From NCBI RefSeq assembly GCF_045862395.1, contig NZ_AP023087.1, positions 4,216,001 to 4,280,000 of the forward strand: a stretch of DNA of 64,000 nucleotides, in the 5' to 3' direction. The DNA is from Marinicellulosiphila megalodicopiae (GTDB lineage: Bacteria; Pseudomonadota; Gammaproteobacteria; Pseudomonadales; Natronospirillaceae). Numbering within the stretch: the first letter of the stretch is position 1; each line of letters starts with the position of its first letter. Positions 7,291-17,172 of the stretch are shown one piece after another. The notes under the pieces were generated by a model that was not told where the DNA came from, searched no databases, and was given only the letters and a program-made list of their open reading frames with translations. The position numbers and the translations under genes are program-made.

Positions 7291-8565
7291 ATGTTATTAA
7301 CAGACTGCCTTACCAAACTTAAAAAAAGTAATCGGCCTATTTTTCTTGGTTATTCTGGTGGTGTTGACTCCGAGTTTTTATTTGACTGTTTAATTAAGCA
7401 CGGCATTACTTTTACTGCGATTCATATCCACCATGGCTTACAAGTACAAGCAGATCACTGGCAGCAACATTGTAGAACTCAATGCTCAGCCAATAACATT
7501 GCCTTTATAACAAGTAACGTCAAATTAAATCCAAATGGTAAAGGTATTGAAGACGCTGCACGTCAGGCAAGAATTGAGTTTTTTATTCAATGCATGAACC
7601 AAACTAATCAAACCTGCACTTTAATTTTAGCCCATCATCAAGACGATCAACTTGAAACCTTCTTTTTGCGTTTAATGCGCGGAGCATCATTGCAGGGTTT
7701 GTCAGCCATGCAAGATGAAGCTGAATTTTACGGGCACAAAGTGGCAAGACCTTTATTGGAAATGAGCAAACAATCTATTATTGAACAATCTGCACATTTA
7801 AACTGGGTAGAAGACCCAACCAACCAAGAATCAAAATACGATCGTAACTTTTTAAGAAACCAAGTTTTACCATTATTAAAACAAAGATGGCCCCATGCAA
7901 ATGAATCCATTGAGGCATCTATCAAACACATTCAATCTGCCAACGCCTTCGAAACTGCATATTTTATCAACCAAGTTCAGCATTTAACTGACAATTCAAA
8001 GGGCCTTCGACTTTCTAAAGATTGTGAAAATCCAGCCAAAACCCTCTATTTTTGGTTAACTCAAACCCTGAACTTACAAGCTAACCAAAAATTAATTAAT
8101 GAATTATTAAATTTAACTCAAGCCAAACAGTTACATTTGGCAAAAGTGATTTATCAATCCAAGCAATTTATTTTTGATGGCGAGTATTTAAGATTTATTG
8201 AGTCGACACAACCTCCAAGCACCATTTCAAACATTCAATTTAATTACCCTATCACTTGGAATGAATTCACAATCGAGTTCAAACTAAACGAGCAATTACA
8301 ACAAACAGGCTTAAAAGCAAACTTAGATATCCACCAATTTCGTATTGATTCACGACCAACCAATCAAAAATTAAGCATTTTTGGCCGCCACCAACGCCGT
8401 GATTTAAAGCGACTATTACAAGAAATTGATTTACCTTGGACGACCAAGCAAAACCTGCCCTATATTTTTTATGGACAGGAATTAATCGCAATCGGTCACT
8501 TTTTCATCGTAAATGAATATGCTTCTGAAAAAGGCAGTGCAGGAATTGAAATTATTTGTAATTGA
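7291..8565 (+). CDS. tilS: tRNA(Ile)-lysidine synthase TilS
   Basis: TilS modifies C34 of tRNA-Ile(CAU) to lysidine, using ATP and lysine, so that the tRNA reads AUA codons. The PP-loop is FLGYSGGVDSEF (SGGVDS), followed by IHIHHGLQ and LAHHQDDQLETFFLRLMRG, all characteristic. About 424 residues, family length. The ATG at 7291 was chosen because it puts the PP-loop about 20 residues in, as in E. coli; the frame is open to 7195 but that part overlaps the GNAT gene. It lies directly upstream of pyrG, a common gammaproteobacterial order. Confidence 0.95.
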   Translation: MLLTDCLTKLKKSNRPIFLGYSGGVDSEFLFDCLIKHGITFTAIHIHHGLQVQADHWQQHCRTQCSANNIAFITSNVKLNPNGKGIEDAARQARIEFFIQCMNQTNQTCTLILAHHQDDQLETFFLRLMRGASLQGLSAMQDEAEFYGHKVARPLLEMSKQSIIEQSAHLNWVEDPTNQESKYDRNFLRNQVLPLLKQRWPHANESIEASIKHIQSANAFETAYFINQVQHLTDNSKGLRLSKDCENPAKTLYFWLTQTLNLQANQKLINELLNLTQAKQLHLAKVIYQSKQFIFDGEYLRFIESTQPPSTISNIQFNYPITWNEFTIEFKLNEQLQQTGLKANLDIHQFRIDSRPTNQKLSIFGRHQRRDLKRLLQEIDLPWTTKQNLPYIFYGQELIAIGHFFIVNEYASEKGSAGIEIICN

Positions 8566-8697
8566 ATATGGTGAACCCCGTCACTTTGCGATAATATAGC
8601 CTCCCATCTTTTGTTACCCATTCCTTGTTATTTTTTATCGCTTTTCGCATTCTTAGAATACGCGAGGAATTTCTATTTTTTTTTGAGATGGTTTTTT

Positions 8698-10329
8698 ATG
8701 ACTCGATTTATATTTGTCACAGGCGGCGTAGTTTCTTCGTTAGGTAAAGGTATTGCTTCCGCTTCATTGGCTGCAATTTTAGAAGCACGCGGACTCAATG
8801 TGACGATCCTCAAACTGGACCCATATATCAATGTGGACCCAGGAACGATGAGCCCATTCCAGCACGGTGAAGTATTTGTCACCGAAGATGGCGCGGAAAC
8901 TGACCTAGATTTAGGTCATTACGAGCGTTTCATCGACACTACCATGAATCGCAGCAATAACTTCACCTCTGGCCGTGTATACCAAGATGTTCTTAAAAAA
9001 GAACGTCGTGGCGACTATCTTGGTGGAACAGTTCAAGTAATCCCTCACATCACAGACGAAATTAAACGCCGCGTATTTGAAGGCGCTGGCAAAGCGGATA
9101 TCGCCATTGTAGAAATTGGTGGTACGGTTGGTGATATTGAATCATTACCTTTCTTAGAAGCCATTCGTCAGCTTAAAGTTGAACTTGGGTCCTCTCGTGC
9201 GCTTAATATGCACTTAACTTTAGTTCCTTATTTAAAAACTGCAGGTGAAGTCAAAACCAAACCGACTCAGCACTCTGTTAAAGATTTACGCACTATCGGT
9301 ATTCAGCCTGACGTTTTATTATGCCGCTCTGAAGTACCTATTGATGCATCAAGCATTCGTAAAATCTCGTTATTTACAAACGTAGAAGAGCGCGCTGTTA
9401 TTTCATTACCTGATGCTGACACGATTTATCGCATTCCAAATATCTTACAAGATAGTGGTTTAGATAAAATTATCCTTGAGCGCTTCAACTTAGACTGTCC
9501 AGTAGCCGATTTAAGCCAATGGGAAGACGTTGCCGATCGTAAATTAAACCCAACTCGTGAAATCAACATTGCCATGGTTGGTAAATACATGGAGCTTCTT
9601 GATGCGTATAAGTCATTAATTGAATCCATTGATCATGCAGGAATTCGTGCTCGTCTCAAAGTAAATATTGAATATATTGACTCTGAAGACATTGAAACAA
9701 AAGGCACGGCTCTTCTTGAGGGCAAAGATGCGATTTTAGTACCTGGCGGTTTTGGCCATCGCGGCGTTGAAGGTAAGATTCAAACAGTTCAATTTGCTCG
9801 TGAAAACAAAATTCCATATTTAGGTATTTGTTTAGGCATGCAAGTAGCCGTAATTGAATTTGCACGTAACGTGGCTAAATTAGAAGGTGCAAACTCAACT
9901 GAGTTTGACAAACAAGCTCGTCATCCTGTGATTGGTTTGATCACAGAATGGATTGAAGCGGATGGATCAAAAGTTGAGCGTAATGAATCAACAGACCTTG
10001 GTGGCACCATGCGTTTAGGTGCTCAAGACTGTCGTTTATTAAAAGACAGTAAAGCCCATCAAGCATATGGTCAGGAAATCATCAAAGAACGTCACCGTCA
10101 CCGCTACGAAGTGAACAACAACTATGTTGTACAACTTGAAAAAGCAGGATTGGTTTTTTCTGGAAAATCAGTTGACGGGGCATTAGTTGAAATGATTGAA
10201 AATAATGACCACCCTTGGTTTGTGGCTTGCCAATTTCACCCAGAGTTCACATCCACTCCTCGCAAAGGGCATGGGTTATTCTCAGGCTTTATTGATGCCG
10301 CCGTTAAACAGGCAGATAGCAAAAAATAA
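8698..10329 (+). CDS. pyrG: CTP synthase
   Basis: PyrG makes CTP from UTP, ATP and glutamine. The 543-residue product starts MTRFIFVTGGVVSSLGKGIA with the synthetase P-loop. The C-terminal glutaminase domain has the nucleophile in GICLGMQ (about Cys378) and the His-Glu pair in FHPEFTS. The start at 8698 is preceded by GAGATGG; the frame is open to 8611, but that stretch has no homology to PyrG. It follows tilS and ends at a strong terminator. Confidence 0.98.
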   Translation: MTRFIFVTGGVVSSLGKGIASASLAAILEARGLNVTILKLDPYINVDPGTMSPFQHGEVFVTEDGAETDLDLGHYERFIDTTMNRSNNFTSGRVYQDVLKKERRGDYLGGTVQVIPHITDEIKRRVFEGAGKADIAIVEIGGTVGDIESLPFLEAIRQLKVELGSSRALNMHLTLVPYLKTAGEVKTKPTQHSVKDLRTIGIQPDVLLCRSEVPIDASSIRKISLFTNVEERAVISLPDADTIYRIPNILQDSGLDKIILERFNLDCPVADLSQWEDVADRKLNPTREINIAMVGKYMELLDAYKSLIESIDHAGIRARLKVNIEYIDSEDIETKGTALLEGKDAILVPGGFGHRGVEGKIQTVQFARENKIPYLGICLGMQVAVIEFARNVAKLEGANSTEFDKQARHPVIGLITEWIEADGSKVERNESTDLGGTMRLGAQDCRLLKDSKAHQAYGQEIIKERHRHRYEVNNNYVVQLEKAGLVFSGKSVDGALVEMIENNDHPWFVACQFHPEFTSTPRKGHGLFSGFIDAAVKQADSKK

Positions 10330-10342
10330 AAATTTAAAATCA

Positions 10343-10366
10343 AGGGCCTTTTTTAGGCCCTTTTTT
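10343..10366 (+). terminator. Rho-independent terminator after pyrG
   Basis: AGGGCCT, loop TTTTT, AGGCCCT, followed by T-run, 13 bases past the pyrG stop. Confidence 0.93.
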
Positions 10367-10455
10367 ACATATAACTTCTCAATATGTTAATTTTTAGCAC
10401 TACATTTCATTAAAATAAAGTATGATTCTAACTTTTTTAATATGTAGGGTTATGT

Positions 10456-13236
10456 ATGTTATTCAAAACCACCCAGTCACACGATTTGAATCTCTCGCAG
10501 TCTTCTGTACCAGGAATGCTTAGCCTTTCGATTTTACCTCTTTTATTAGCATTCTTTTTTCCCCTGATTTACGTATTAAGTGACCTTTACTTTCTAAATC
10601 AATTTGATAAAAACCTAAGCGCACAATTATTCTTTTACAGCCCATTATGCTTATTATTTACTCTAGTAAGCTTACTCATCGCACCTGGAGCTGCTTTATT
10701 TATAACAAAAAGCATTGCTCAATTTGATTATGAATCTGCAGAAAATATTGCAGGGTCGGCAATTTTATGGATATTTATAATTGGATGTACTCTAAGTGTC
10801 TTTGGATATATTGGATTATCCTCAATCATTGAAATGAATTTGATAGATCTTACTAACACCCAAATCAGTCACTTATACCCTTACCTTATTGCGATCCCTT
10901 TTATACTATTAGCTCAATGTTATTTTGATTTTCTGCGAGCTCAGGGCAATACAATATTCATATCATTGATTGTAATTTTCGGGTTTTTAATCAATATTGC
11001 TCTAAATTACACTGCAAATACTTATTTCAATTTAGGTATTCTAGGAGTTTCAACTGCAACATTAATTTCGTTAATTATTACCTGTTTAATATTAATCATT
11101 GTATTTTCAACTGGCCAAACTGAGATTCGTATTGGAAGTAATGATTTATCATTAAGTGTCACCAACCTATTTTCAATTATTAGCCAAAGCTTATTATATT
11201 TTTCAATTACAGCGGCATTACCTTTAACGGTTTTGGGCATGTATTTTTGGACGGCTCAAATTGAATCCTCAAGTTTAAATTTTGATATATTTCATCATGC
11301 CTTTTTAATTAGTGCAGCGATTTGCTTTACATTATTTTCGCCATGTATTGCTTTATTATTAACATACCAATCTATTTCTATTTTTAATCTCTCTACGTTT
11401 TCTTATTCCAGAGTAAAATCGGCGCATAAATTCTCGATTCGATTCATTGCAATTTACGGTGTATTAATCACTGCAGCCATTCAATTTTTTCCAAATGAAA
11501 TACTCAATATTTTAGCCATTGATGCAAACCTACAATCAACTGTATTGGAGTTATGTCTATATTTCTCTTTAGTTGGCACTTTTCATTTTATCAATGCAAG
11601 TTGGAGTACATTCTTACAAAGCCAAAATGCAAGCAAAAGCGCATTTCTATTAATTTGGATACCGACCGCGATGTTATTCGGAGCGTTTTATTTTTATCCA
11701 CAAATTGATTCACTTATTAATGTAGATGTAGATATTATTTGGTATTCGTTTATCGCAGCTTACATCCTTACATCAATGTTAGCCTGGGTTCGATTTGCAT
11801 TTTCTTTTAATGAAATCAACAAAGTCAACTTTACAAAACCTGAAAAAGTGCAAAAACTCAAAGTAAAAGAGCAAGCAAAACCCATCGTTGAAAAAATAAT
11901 ACAACCTTCAGAATCAAACACTGGAAATGTAAAATCAGATTTTGACGAGGATTTTTTATCGTCATTCGCATCTGACACAGAGGAGCAATTAGAAGAATTA
12001 GACGACATCGATGAGTTTGAAAAAGCAATGGCCTCATATAATAAAAATATGAGTTCTGCTACACCAAATATTGCATTAAATGAAGAACAAAAAATTGCCC
12101 AACCCGTAACAAAAGCAGAACCAGAACCAGAACCAAGTAAATACGATCAATTTCCCGATCAATCAGATCAAGATGCATTAAATGCACTTGATGATATCCC
12201 AGGATCAGAAGATGATTTTGGTTATGACATATTTACAAACGAACCAAACACATCAGAAAACCAAACAGCTAACTCAGAAAACAAACAAATCAATGACACG
12301 GATGAAAGATCAAAATCTTTAGACTTCGAATTATCCGATGAATTTTCATCCGTTAATACAGAATTACCTGAACATTTAGATATTGAACAAACAGAAAAAA
12401 ATGAACTTCCAACAATAAATGATTTTAACGCAATTGAAGAAATCAATTTAAAAACTGCTGAAGAATTCAATATTAATGAAATCAAATCCTCTAATGAATC
12501 TGAAGTTTCGTTAGACATTGAACTTGAAACGATTTCCGATTTTGCAATTGAAGAACTCGAAGACATTGCCCCTGTTGAAATAATTGACGAAATTCAGCTG
12601 GAAACTATATCAACCAAACAAACCACACCTCCTTTTGACAAAGAAGAACGTCTAAAAAATGAATTAGAAGAGGTCGATGATTTATCATCAGAACTTGCAA
12701 AACTTGATCAAGAATTAAACGAATTATATGAAAAAAACAGTGAAACGGATCTCAGTAAATTAGATGAATTAATTGATGCTGCTGATGTAAACACACAAAC
12801 CAGCAATGCAAGTCAGCCGGTAAAAATATCCACATCTATTGAATCGGATAAAATACTTTTTGTTGCAAAAGGCGATGAAGAAATTATTGAAATTTTTACG
12901 GAGGAAGCTGAAGAAATATTTGAAGAATTGCCTCAAAAAATAAACGCATTTAAAAACAACAATAAGGACAAAGAAATTATTAAAGAATTGCAGCGTGACT
13001 TTCACACTTTAAAAGGTGGCGCAAGAATGGCATCCATCGAACCAATGGGGGATTTATGCCATCAATATGAAATGTTATTTGAGAAAATCGGTTCTGGAAG
13101 AAAAACACCAAATACGGCAATAATAACATTAATTGATGATGGTTTTATAGAAGTTCAAAAGGCAATTGAAAATATTATAAAAACAAAACAATATCATTTT
13201 GATCAGTCATTAATAATAAAACTTAAAGCCCTATAA
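10456..13236 (+). CDS. MATE-like transporter fused through an acidic linker to an HPt phosphotransfer domain
   Basis: The product has 926 residues in three parts. Residues 1 to about 450 are a polytopic membrane domain of about 12 segments resembling MATE/polysaccharide-flippase transporters (PLLLAFFFPLIYVLSDLYFLNQF; CYFDFLRAQGNTIFISLIV, the usual R..G.......N region). Residues about 455-799 form a very acidic, low-complexity linker rich in E, D, S and N. Residues 800-926 form an HPt domain, IFTEEAEEIFEELP then RDFHTLKGGARMASI, with His850 the predicted phosphorylation site, of the kind found in ChpA/CheA-type kinases. It is a single-gene unit after the pyrG terminator; no kinase or receiver is adjacent. 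The fusion is not one I know; a phosphorelay-controlled transporter is an inference. Confidence 0.8.
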   Translation: MLFKTTQSHDLNLSQSSVPGMLSLSILPLLLAFFFPLIYVLSDLYFLNQFDKNLSAQLFFYSPLCLLFTLVSLLIAPGAALFITKSIAQFDYESAENIAGSAILWIFIIGCTLSVFGYIGLSSIIEMNLIDLTNTQISHLYPYLIAIPFILLAQCYFDFLRAQGNTIFISLIVIFGFLINIALNYTANTYFNLGILGVSTATLISLIITCLILIIVFSTGQTEIRIGSNDLSLSVTNLFSIISQSLLYFSITAALPLTVLGMYFWTAQIESSSLNFDIFHHAFLISAAICFTLFSPCIALLLTYQSISIFNLSTFSYSRVKSAHKFSIRFIAIYGVLITAAIQFFPNEILNILAIDANLQSTVLELCLYFSLVGTFHFINASWSTFLQSQNASKSAFLLIWIPTAMLFGAFYFYPQIDSLINVDVDIIWYSFIAAYILTSMLAWVRFAFSFNEINKVNFTKPEKVQKLKVKEQAKPIVEKIIQPSESNTGNVKSDFDEDFLSSFASDTEEQLEELDDIDEFEKAMASYNKNMSSATPNIALNEEQKIAQPVTKAEPEPEPSKYDQFPDQSDQDALNALDDIPGSEDDFGYDIFTNEPNTSENQTANSENKQINDTDERSKSLDFELSDEFSSVNTELPEHLDIEQTEKNELPTINDFNAIEEINLKTAEEFNINEIKSSNESEVSLDIELETISDFAIEELEDIAPVEIIDEIQLETISTKQTTPPFDKEERLKNELEEVDDLSSELAKLDQELNELYEKNSETDLSKLDELIDAADVNTQTSNASQPVKISTSIESDKILFVAKGDEEIIEIFTEEAEEIFEELPQKINAFKNNNKDKEIIKELQRDFHTLKGGARMASIEPMGDLCHQYEMLFEKIGSGRKTPNTAIITLIDDGFIEVQKAIENIIKTKQYHFDQSLIIKLKAL

Positions 13237-13276
13237 TTCATAATATTGATATTTTAGGTGCGCATAACGTAAACAA

Positions 13277-13666
13277 TCAAGCAACGTTAAGCACACCTAA
13301 CTTCTTTAATCTTGCCTCCTTTGAACAAAACAAACGACACAATCCATAAACCGCAGCAATTAATCGCCCATAATCTTTTGCGAATTGGATTTCATCTTCA
13401 TAATTTAAAGAATATTGATGGCAAAATATTTTAACAACCTTCCCAGCATCTTCCATATAACGCGTAAACTCAGAGTAGGTTTCTTGCTGATCGGGAATAG
13501 ATTGTAATGGGTCAACTACCGAAACTTTTATTTCAGATAAAATTCGATTGTATTCTTTTTCAAATATAACAATTTGCTTTCGTCCTTCATCAGAGCAAAT
13601 TCCATTTGCACTGATTTGAGCTAGTAAATTATGTAATCGGATTTGATACTTACTTAATGAAATCAC
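13277..13666 (-). CDS. Hypothetical protein, 129 aa
   Basis: I do not recognise this gene. The product is soluble, predicted mainly helical, with four cysteines and no signal peptide or membrane segment (start MISLSKYQIRLHNLLAQISANG). It lies 31 bases downstream of the two-helix membrane gene at 13698 on the same strand, so the two probably form an operon, and is convergent with the transporter-HPt gene. Confidence 0.7.
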   Translation of the reverse strand: MISLSKYQIRLHNLLAQISANGICSDEGRKQIVIFEKEYNRILSEIKVSVVDPLQSIPDQQETYSEFTRYMEDAGKVVKIFCHQYSLNYEDEIQFAKDYGRLIAAVYGLCRLFCSKEARLKKLGVLNVA

Positions 13667-13697
13667 ATTCTTTCTCCTTTAATACATATCATAAAAT

Positions 13698-14210
13698 TTA
13701 ATTGGATTGGATAAAATGAATTCTAAAATCTTCCTGGTAAGTCGCACTATGTCGCTTATCAATCATGCTTCTAATAAACTCAACTTTCTCTTTTGGCACA
13801 TCAATCATAACTAAAAACAACCCCTCATCGATGGCAGCATGGTATCGACGTATAGTTGCACTTTGAACATTCATTCCAACCACACAACCTAACACCAACC
13901 CAATAAAACAAGCGGATAAGAAATACCCTTTTGGCTGTACAATATCACCATCTACAAACATACCACGATCAAGAAACCAGCCAAATACAAAAAACGAAAT
14001 ACATAATGCCAAACCAACACCAACCAGAGCACCTTGAATGACTTCAGTACGTTGGAAAATATTAGCTGCTTGAATGTGTCGCTTATCTAAATGTTCAGGT
14101 TGATTACTTGCCACATGAAAATTCCAATCTGAAATTCCTTGTTGATGTACTAAATTAGAAACTTGTTCAACTTGCTCTACATCATCAGCTAAAAAATGGA
14201 TACGACGCAT
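13698..14210 (-). CDS. Hypothetical membrane protein with two central helices
   Basis: The 170-residue product has a soluble N-terminal part (RRIHFLADDVEQVEQVSNLVHQQGI), two membrane helices (about 60-80 and 96-115) and a soluble C-terminal part. The ends resemble ferredoxin-like halves seen in DUF1269-type or stress-related membrane proteins: an N-terminal pattern of avoidance of the self (DVEQVEQVSNLV) and a C-terminal VMIDVPKEKVEFIRSMI. That resemblance is weak and I assign no function. Probably co-transcribed with the 129-residue gene downstream. Confidence 0.75.
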   Translation of the reverse strand: MRRIHFLADDVEQVEQVSNLVHQQGISDWNFHVASNQPEHLDKRHIQAANIFQRTEVIQGALVGVGLALCISFFVFGWFLDRGMFVDGDIVQPKGYFLSACFIGLVLGCVVGMNVQSATIRRYHAAIDEGLFLVMIDVPKEKVEFIRSMIDKRHSATYQEDFRIHFIQSN

Positions 14211-14453
14211 AAAGTACTACTCCCAATATTCTCAAAATCAAAATTTGTCATGCTCATTAAGAGTCACAACTGACAACTTTTAATATAGACAACTTTTTTA
14301 AATGAGATTGTTGAGATTTGTAACCAGAAAGGATTTAAATTTTCATAAGGGAGGGGATAATTGCTCAACCATTGATTATGATTGAGCTTGCAGGGCGATT
14401 AAAATTTTATTGAATAATAAAATAAAAAAACTTAGCAAAAATATTTTTTTCAG

Positions 14454-15308
14454 CTAGTCATCTAAGTCATCTGACATACGCAAAATTCGCTCATTTTCTT
14501 CCTCTAAAGCAGCTTTAATTTCAAGCATTACACTGTCAACATCAGCCTCAGAATCGTCGGATTCAAACTCGCCAGTTAATGTTAAATCTTTGTGCAATTG
14601 TGCTTTTTCAAAATGATGCCAAATCTCTTTAGCATATTGAGTTTGCGCCAACTCTGGAGCAAATTGGGCGTAATAATCGGTCATATTTTTTACATCTCGA
14701 TTGAACAAAGCTTGCGCCTGCTGATTACCCGCTGCATTGACAACTTGTGGAAAATCAATCACTACAGGACCATAATCATCCGCTAAAACATTAAATTGGG
14801 ATAAATCTCCGTGAATTAGGCCTTCACATAACATACGCATGACATACACCATCATCACATAATGATCTTCTATGGCCTGTTCTGCATCCATAGCAATATC
14901 ATTTAACCGAGGGGCAACTTCACCATCTTCTGTCGTGACCAATTCCATCAGCAAAACACCATCAATAAACATGTAGGCTTGTGGCACTCTGACACCGGCA
15001 TTTTTTAATTGATGCAATGTATTGTATTCTGTTTGCTGCCAATCAGACTCTTGCTGTTGCTTGCCAAAAGCGGAACCTTTTTCAATTGCCCGTGCACGCC
15101 TTGAGTTACGAGTGCTTCGACCCTCTTGATAAGTCACTGCTTTTTTAAAGCTACGAAACTGCGCCTCTTTGTATACTTTTGCACATTGAATTTGATCTTT
15201 CGCCTTGACGACAAACACATCCGCTTCTTTACCACTCATCAATGAATACAAGACTTCATCGATCAAACCATATTCTATTAATTTATCTAATACTGCTGGA
15301 GTTTTCAT
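14454..15308 (-). CDS. RIO1-type serine/threonine protein kinase
   Basis: The 284-residue cytoplasmic protein has the atypical RIO kinase fold. The nucleotide loop is SLMSGKEADVFVV (like STGKEANVY), the catalytic loop is LIHGDLSQFNVL, and the metal-binding motif is VVIDFPQVV. The lysine in CAKVYK is the usual ATP-contacting residue. The C-terminus is acidic. Bacterial members occur widely in gammaproteobacteria; their substrates are poorly known. It is a single-gene unit on the minus strand. Confidence 0.92.
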   Translation of the reverse strand: MKTPAVLDKLIEYGLIDEVLYSLMSGKEADVFVVKAKDQIQCAKVYKEAQFRSFKKAVTYQEGRSTRNSRRARAIEKGSAFGKQQQESDWQQTEYNTLHQLKNAGVRVPQAYMFIDGVLLMELVTTEDGEVAPRLNDIAMDAEQAIEDHYVMMVYVMRMLCEGLIHGDLSQFNVLADDYGPVVIDFPQVVNAAGNQQAQALFNRDVKNMTDYYAQFAPELAQTQYAKEIWHHFEKAQLHKDLTLTGEFESDDSEADVDSVMLEIKAALEEENERILRMSDDLDD

Positions 15309-15603
15309 TTCACCTTACCTAGAAAATCCTTAAAAAACTGACCTGACATACAATCAATATGATTTGTGTGCATTAACAAATTTTCACCTCTTTTCTCATT
15401 TTTTGATTGTTAAATATTTCAGGTCACACCAATGTTTAATCACTAAATATCACAACACGCATTGGATATTATTTGAGCATCATTTAATCATGGCACTCAT
15501 TTTTTATTTGGCCTTCAATAATTACTATTCCAATGTAACGCACCCAAGCTGCATTGTCGATAAAACGTGTTAGAATCGACTCATTTTAAAATGAGGTTCA
15601 CAC

Positions 15604-16035
15604 ATGAAAAAAACTTTGTTCATTCTTTTAACAATTACATCAACACTGGGCTTTGCTGGTCCTGAACCTTCAAAAACCTTTTTTGGTAACGCATTTAAAT
15701 TAAACACAGATTTATTTGCTTGGGCAAACGCTTTAAATGCTGAAATTGAAGTGATTACTCAACCAAACCTAACAGCAGGCTTAGGTTTGAAATTAGGTGG
15801 GTTTGGCTCTCATTTGGTAGCTAATGGCCGATATTATTTTAATGAGGCTCAGCAAGAGTCGCCTTTTTTACGCAGTTTTATCAGTTTACCATTATTAACA
15901 GGTGGTGAAGTAGGCTATGGTGCGTCAGCAGGATATCAGTTTGTATTTGATCGTAAATATTTCGCTTCAGGACAATTAGGATTTGTAAGAGATTTTGAAT
16001 TTGATGCGGAAATTACAGTAGGGATCAGTTTTTAA
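15604..16035 (+). CDS. Small exported beta-rich protein, possibly outer-membrane
   Basis: The 143-residue product has a signal peptide (MKKTLFILLTITSTLGFAG) followed by alternating hydrophobic/polar strands (LTAGLGLKLGGFGSHLVANG; GGEVGYGASAGYQFVFD) and a C-terminal aromatic residue (AEITVGISF). That pattern suits a small outer-membrane barrel or part of one. GAGG lies nine bases before the ATG. I do not recognise the family. It stands alone. Confidence 0.7.
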   Translation: MKKTLFILLTITSTLGFAGPEPSKTFFGNAFKLNTDLFAWANALNAEIEVITQPNLTAGLGLKLGGFGSHLVANGRYYFNEAQQESPFLRSFISLPLLTGGEVGYGASAGYQFVFDRKYFASGQLGFVRDFEFDAEITVGISF

Positions 16036-16051
16036 GCCCCAGAAAAAGAAA

Positions 16052-16084
16052 AAGCGCCCAGATTCAGCTAAATCGAAGGCGCTT
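16052..16084. terminator. Stem-loop after the small exported protein
   Basis: AAGCGCC (16052-16058) pairs with GGCGCTT (16078-16084) 17 bases after the stop at 16035. On the plus strand the following bases are not a good T-run, while the minus strand gives a T-rich tail, so its strength as a plus-strand terminator is uncertain. Confidence 0.5.
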
Positions 16085-16558
16085 AAATAGGATAACCATG
16101 TTTTATTTTTTATTGGAAACCTATAAATTTCTCAGCACCTTGATATAAGCATTTGCCATGCCAACTTAATAAGCCACTGATTTATAAGCACTTTATTAAT
16201 ATACCACCTTAATATGTTGTACTTTGTTACCATAATTATTGGTAAAGGTAACACTCTCAAAATAAAGTGTTACCTTTACCAGTAAGTTTGATTTACCGAC
16301 CCACCACCAAGACCAAACATCAAATAGTTACCCTCTATCCTATTTTTCACACTTTGATTAGCTTAAATATTAGCGCACGAAAAACTCACATTTTTGTCTC
16401 TCTTAAGTTTGCCCACTAAACACCCAGCATCAAGAATACAATCTAATAAAACTATGTTGTATTTTCGAAATTGAATTTGCCAATTATCGTTCAGATTGGA
16501 TTCATCGAGTATGTATAAACTTACTTCTATCAAACAAACAGAACAACCGGAGAAACCC
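16085..16558. repeat. Gene-free stretch with a 15-bp perfect inverted repeat
   Basis: This 470-base stretch has no gene that I can support. It holds GGTAAAGGTAACACT at 16241-16255 and its exact complement at 16266-16280, separated by ten bases. No T-run follows on either strand, so it is not a classical terminator. It could be a processed RNA hairpin or a protein-binding site. Confidence 0.55.
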
Positions 16559-17041
16559 ATGAACTTAAAAACGATAATAACTACCGCCACAATGATTACT
16601 ACTTTAAGTACAACAACAATGCTAGCTACTGCAGACAATTCATCTAGACATTATGACTCTCATTCTGTCACTCAATACACGCTAGATAAACGCAAAAATG
16701 ATCGATATACAGAGCAACTTGAAAATAAAATTAAACGATTGGAAGAATTATTAGCCTTGGCGGATAAATTCATAGAGCGTTATATTTTATCGGATGAGCG
16801 ACCAACACGTAATTACAACCAACAAAATATTCCGCGCCGATCAAGCGAAGTGACCGTTTATTCTTGCGCCATGAGCCCTGATTCTCGCCAAACTGTAATA
16901 CTTGAAATCAATACAGATCGCAAACAAGCTAAAAATGATTTAATTCAAGAGTGCAGAAACAGTGGATATCGCCAATGCGCTGCCAAACAAATTACTTGCG
17001 AATCTCAAAGCGTATCCACATCACATCGCAACAATCATTGA
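16559..17041 (+). CDS. Exported hypothetical protein with coiled-coil segment
   Basis: The start at 16559 is set by GGAG (16549-16552) seven bases upstream and by a signal peptide beginning MNLKTIITTATMITTLSTT. After the likely cleavage site the mature part has a short coiled coil (YTEQLENKIKRLEELLALADKFIERY) and a C-terminal part with four cysteines (YSCAM, QECRNSGYRQCAAKQITC), probably paired in the periplasm. About 160 residues. I do not recognise the family. A terminator follows 22 bases later. Confidence 0.7.
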   Translation: MNLKTIITTATMITTLSTTTMLATADNSSRHYDSHSVTQYTLDKRKNDRYTEQLENKIKRLEELLALADKFIERYILSDERPTRNYNQQNIPRRSSEVTVYSCAMSPDSRQTVILEINTDRKQAKNDLIQECRNSGYRQCAAKQITCESQSVSTSHRNNH

Positions 17042-17063
17042 TATAGAATATTCTCAGCATATT

Positions 17064-17087
17064 GCCACCTTCGGGTGGCTTTTTTTA
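17064..17087 (+). terminator. Rho-independent terminator
   Basis: GCCACC, stable tetraloop TTCG, GGTGGC, then eight T. It separates the exported-protein gene from the 6S RNA gene. Confidence 0.93.
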
Positions 17088-17172
17088 TTATGGATGTTAA
17101 GAACTACAATTAAATTCACAAATTTACGAAACTTCATTAGTCCTTTACGGTATTTTTTATTATACTGTTTTC

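Noticed and set aside
8611..8697. N-terminal extension of CTP synthase
   Set aside because: Family N-terminus and ribosome site both point to ATG 8698; the upstream residues are hydrophobic and unlike PyrG.
15364..15573. Plus-strand reading frame of 69 codons before the small exported protein
   Set aside because: No ribosome site, unusual His/Ile-rich composition and no coupling to neighbours.
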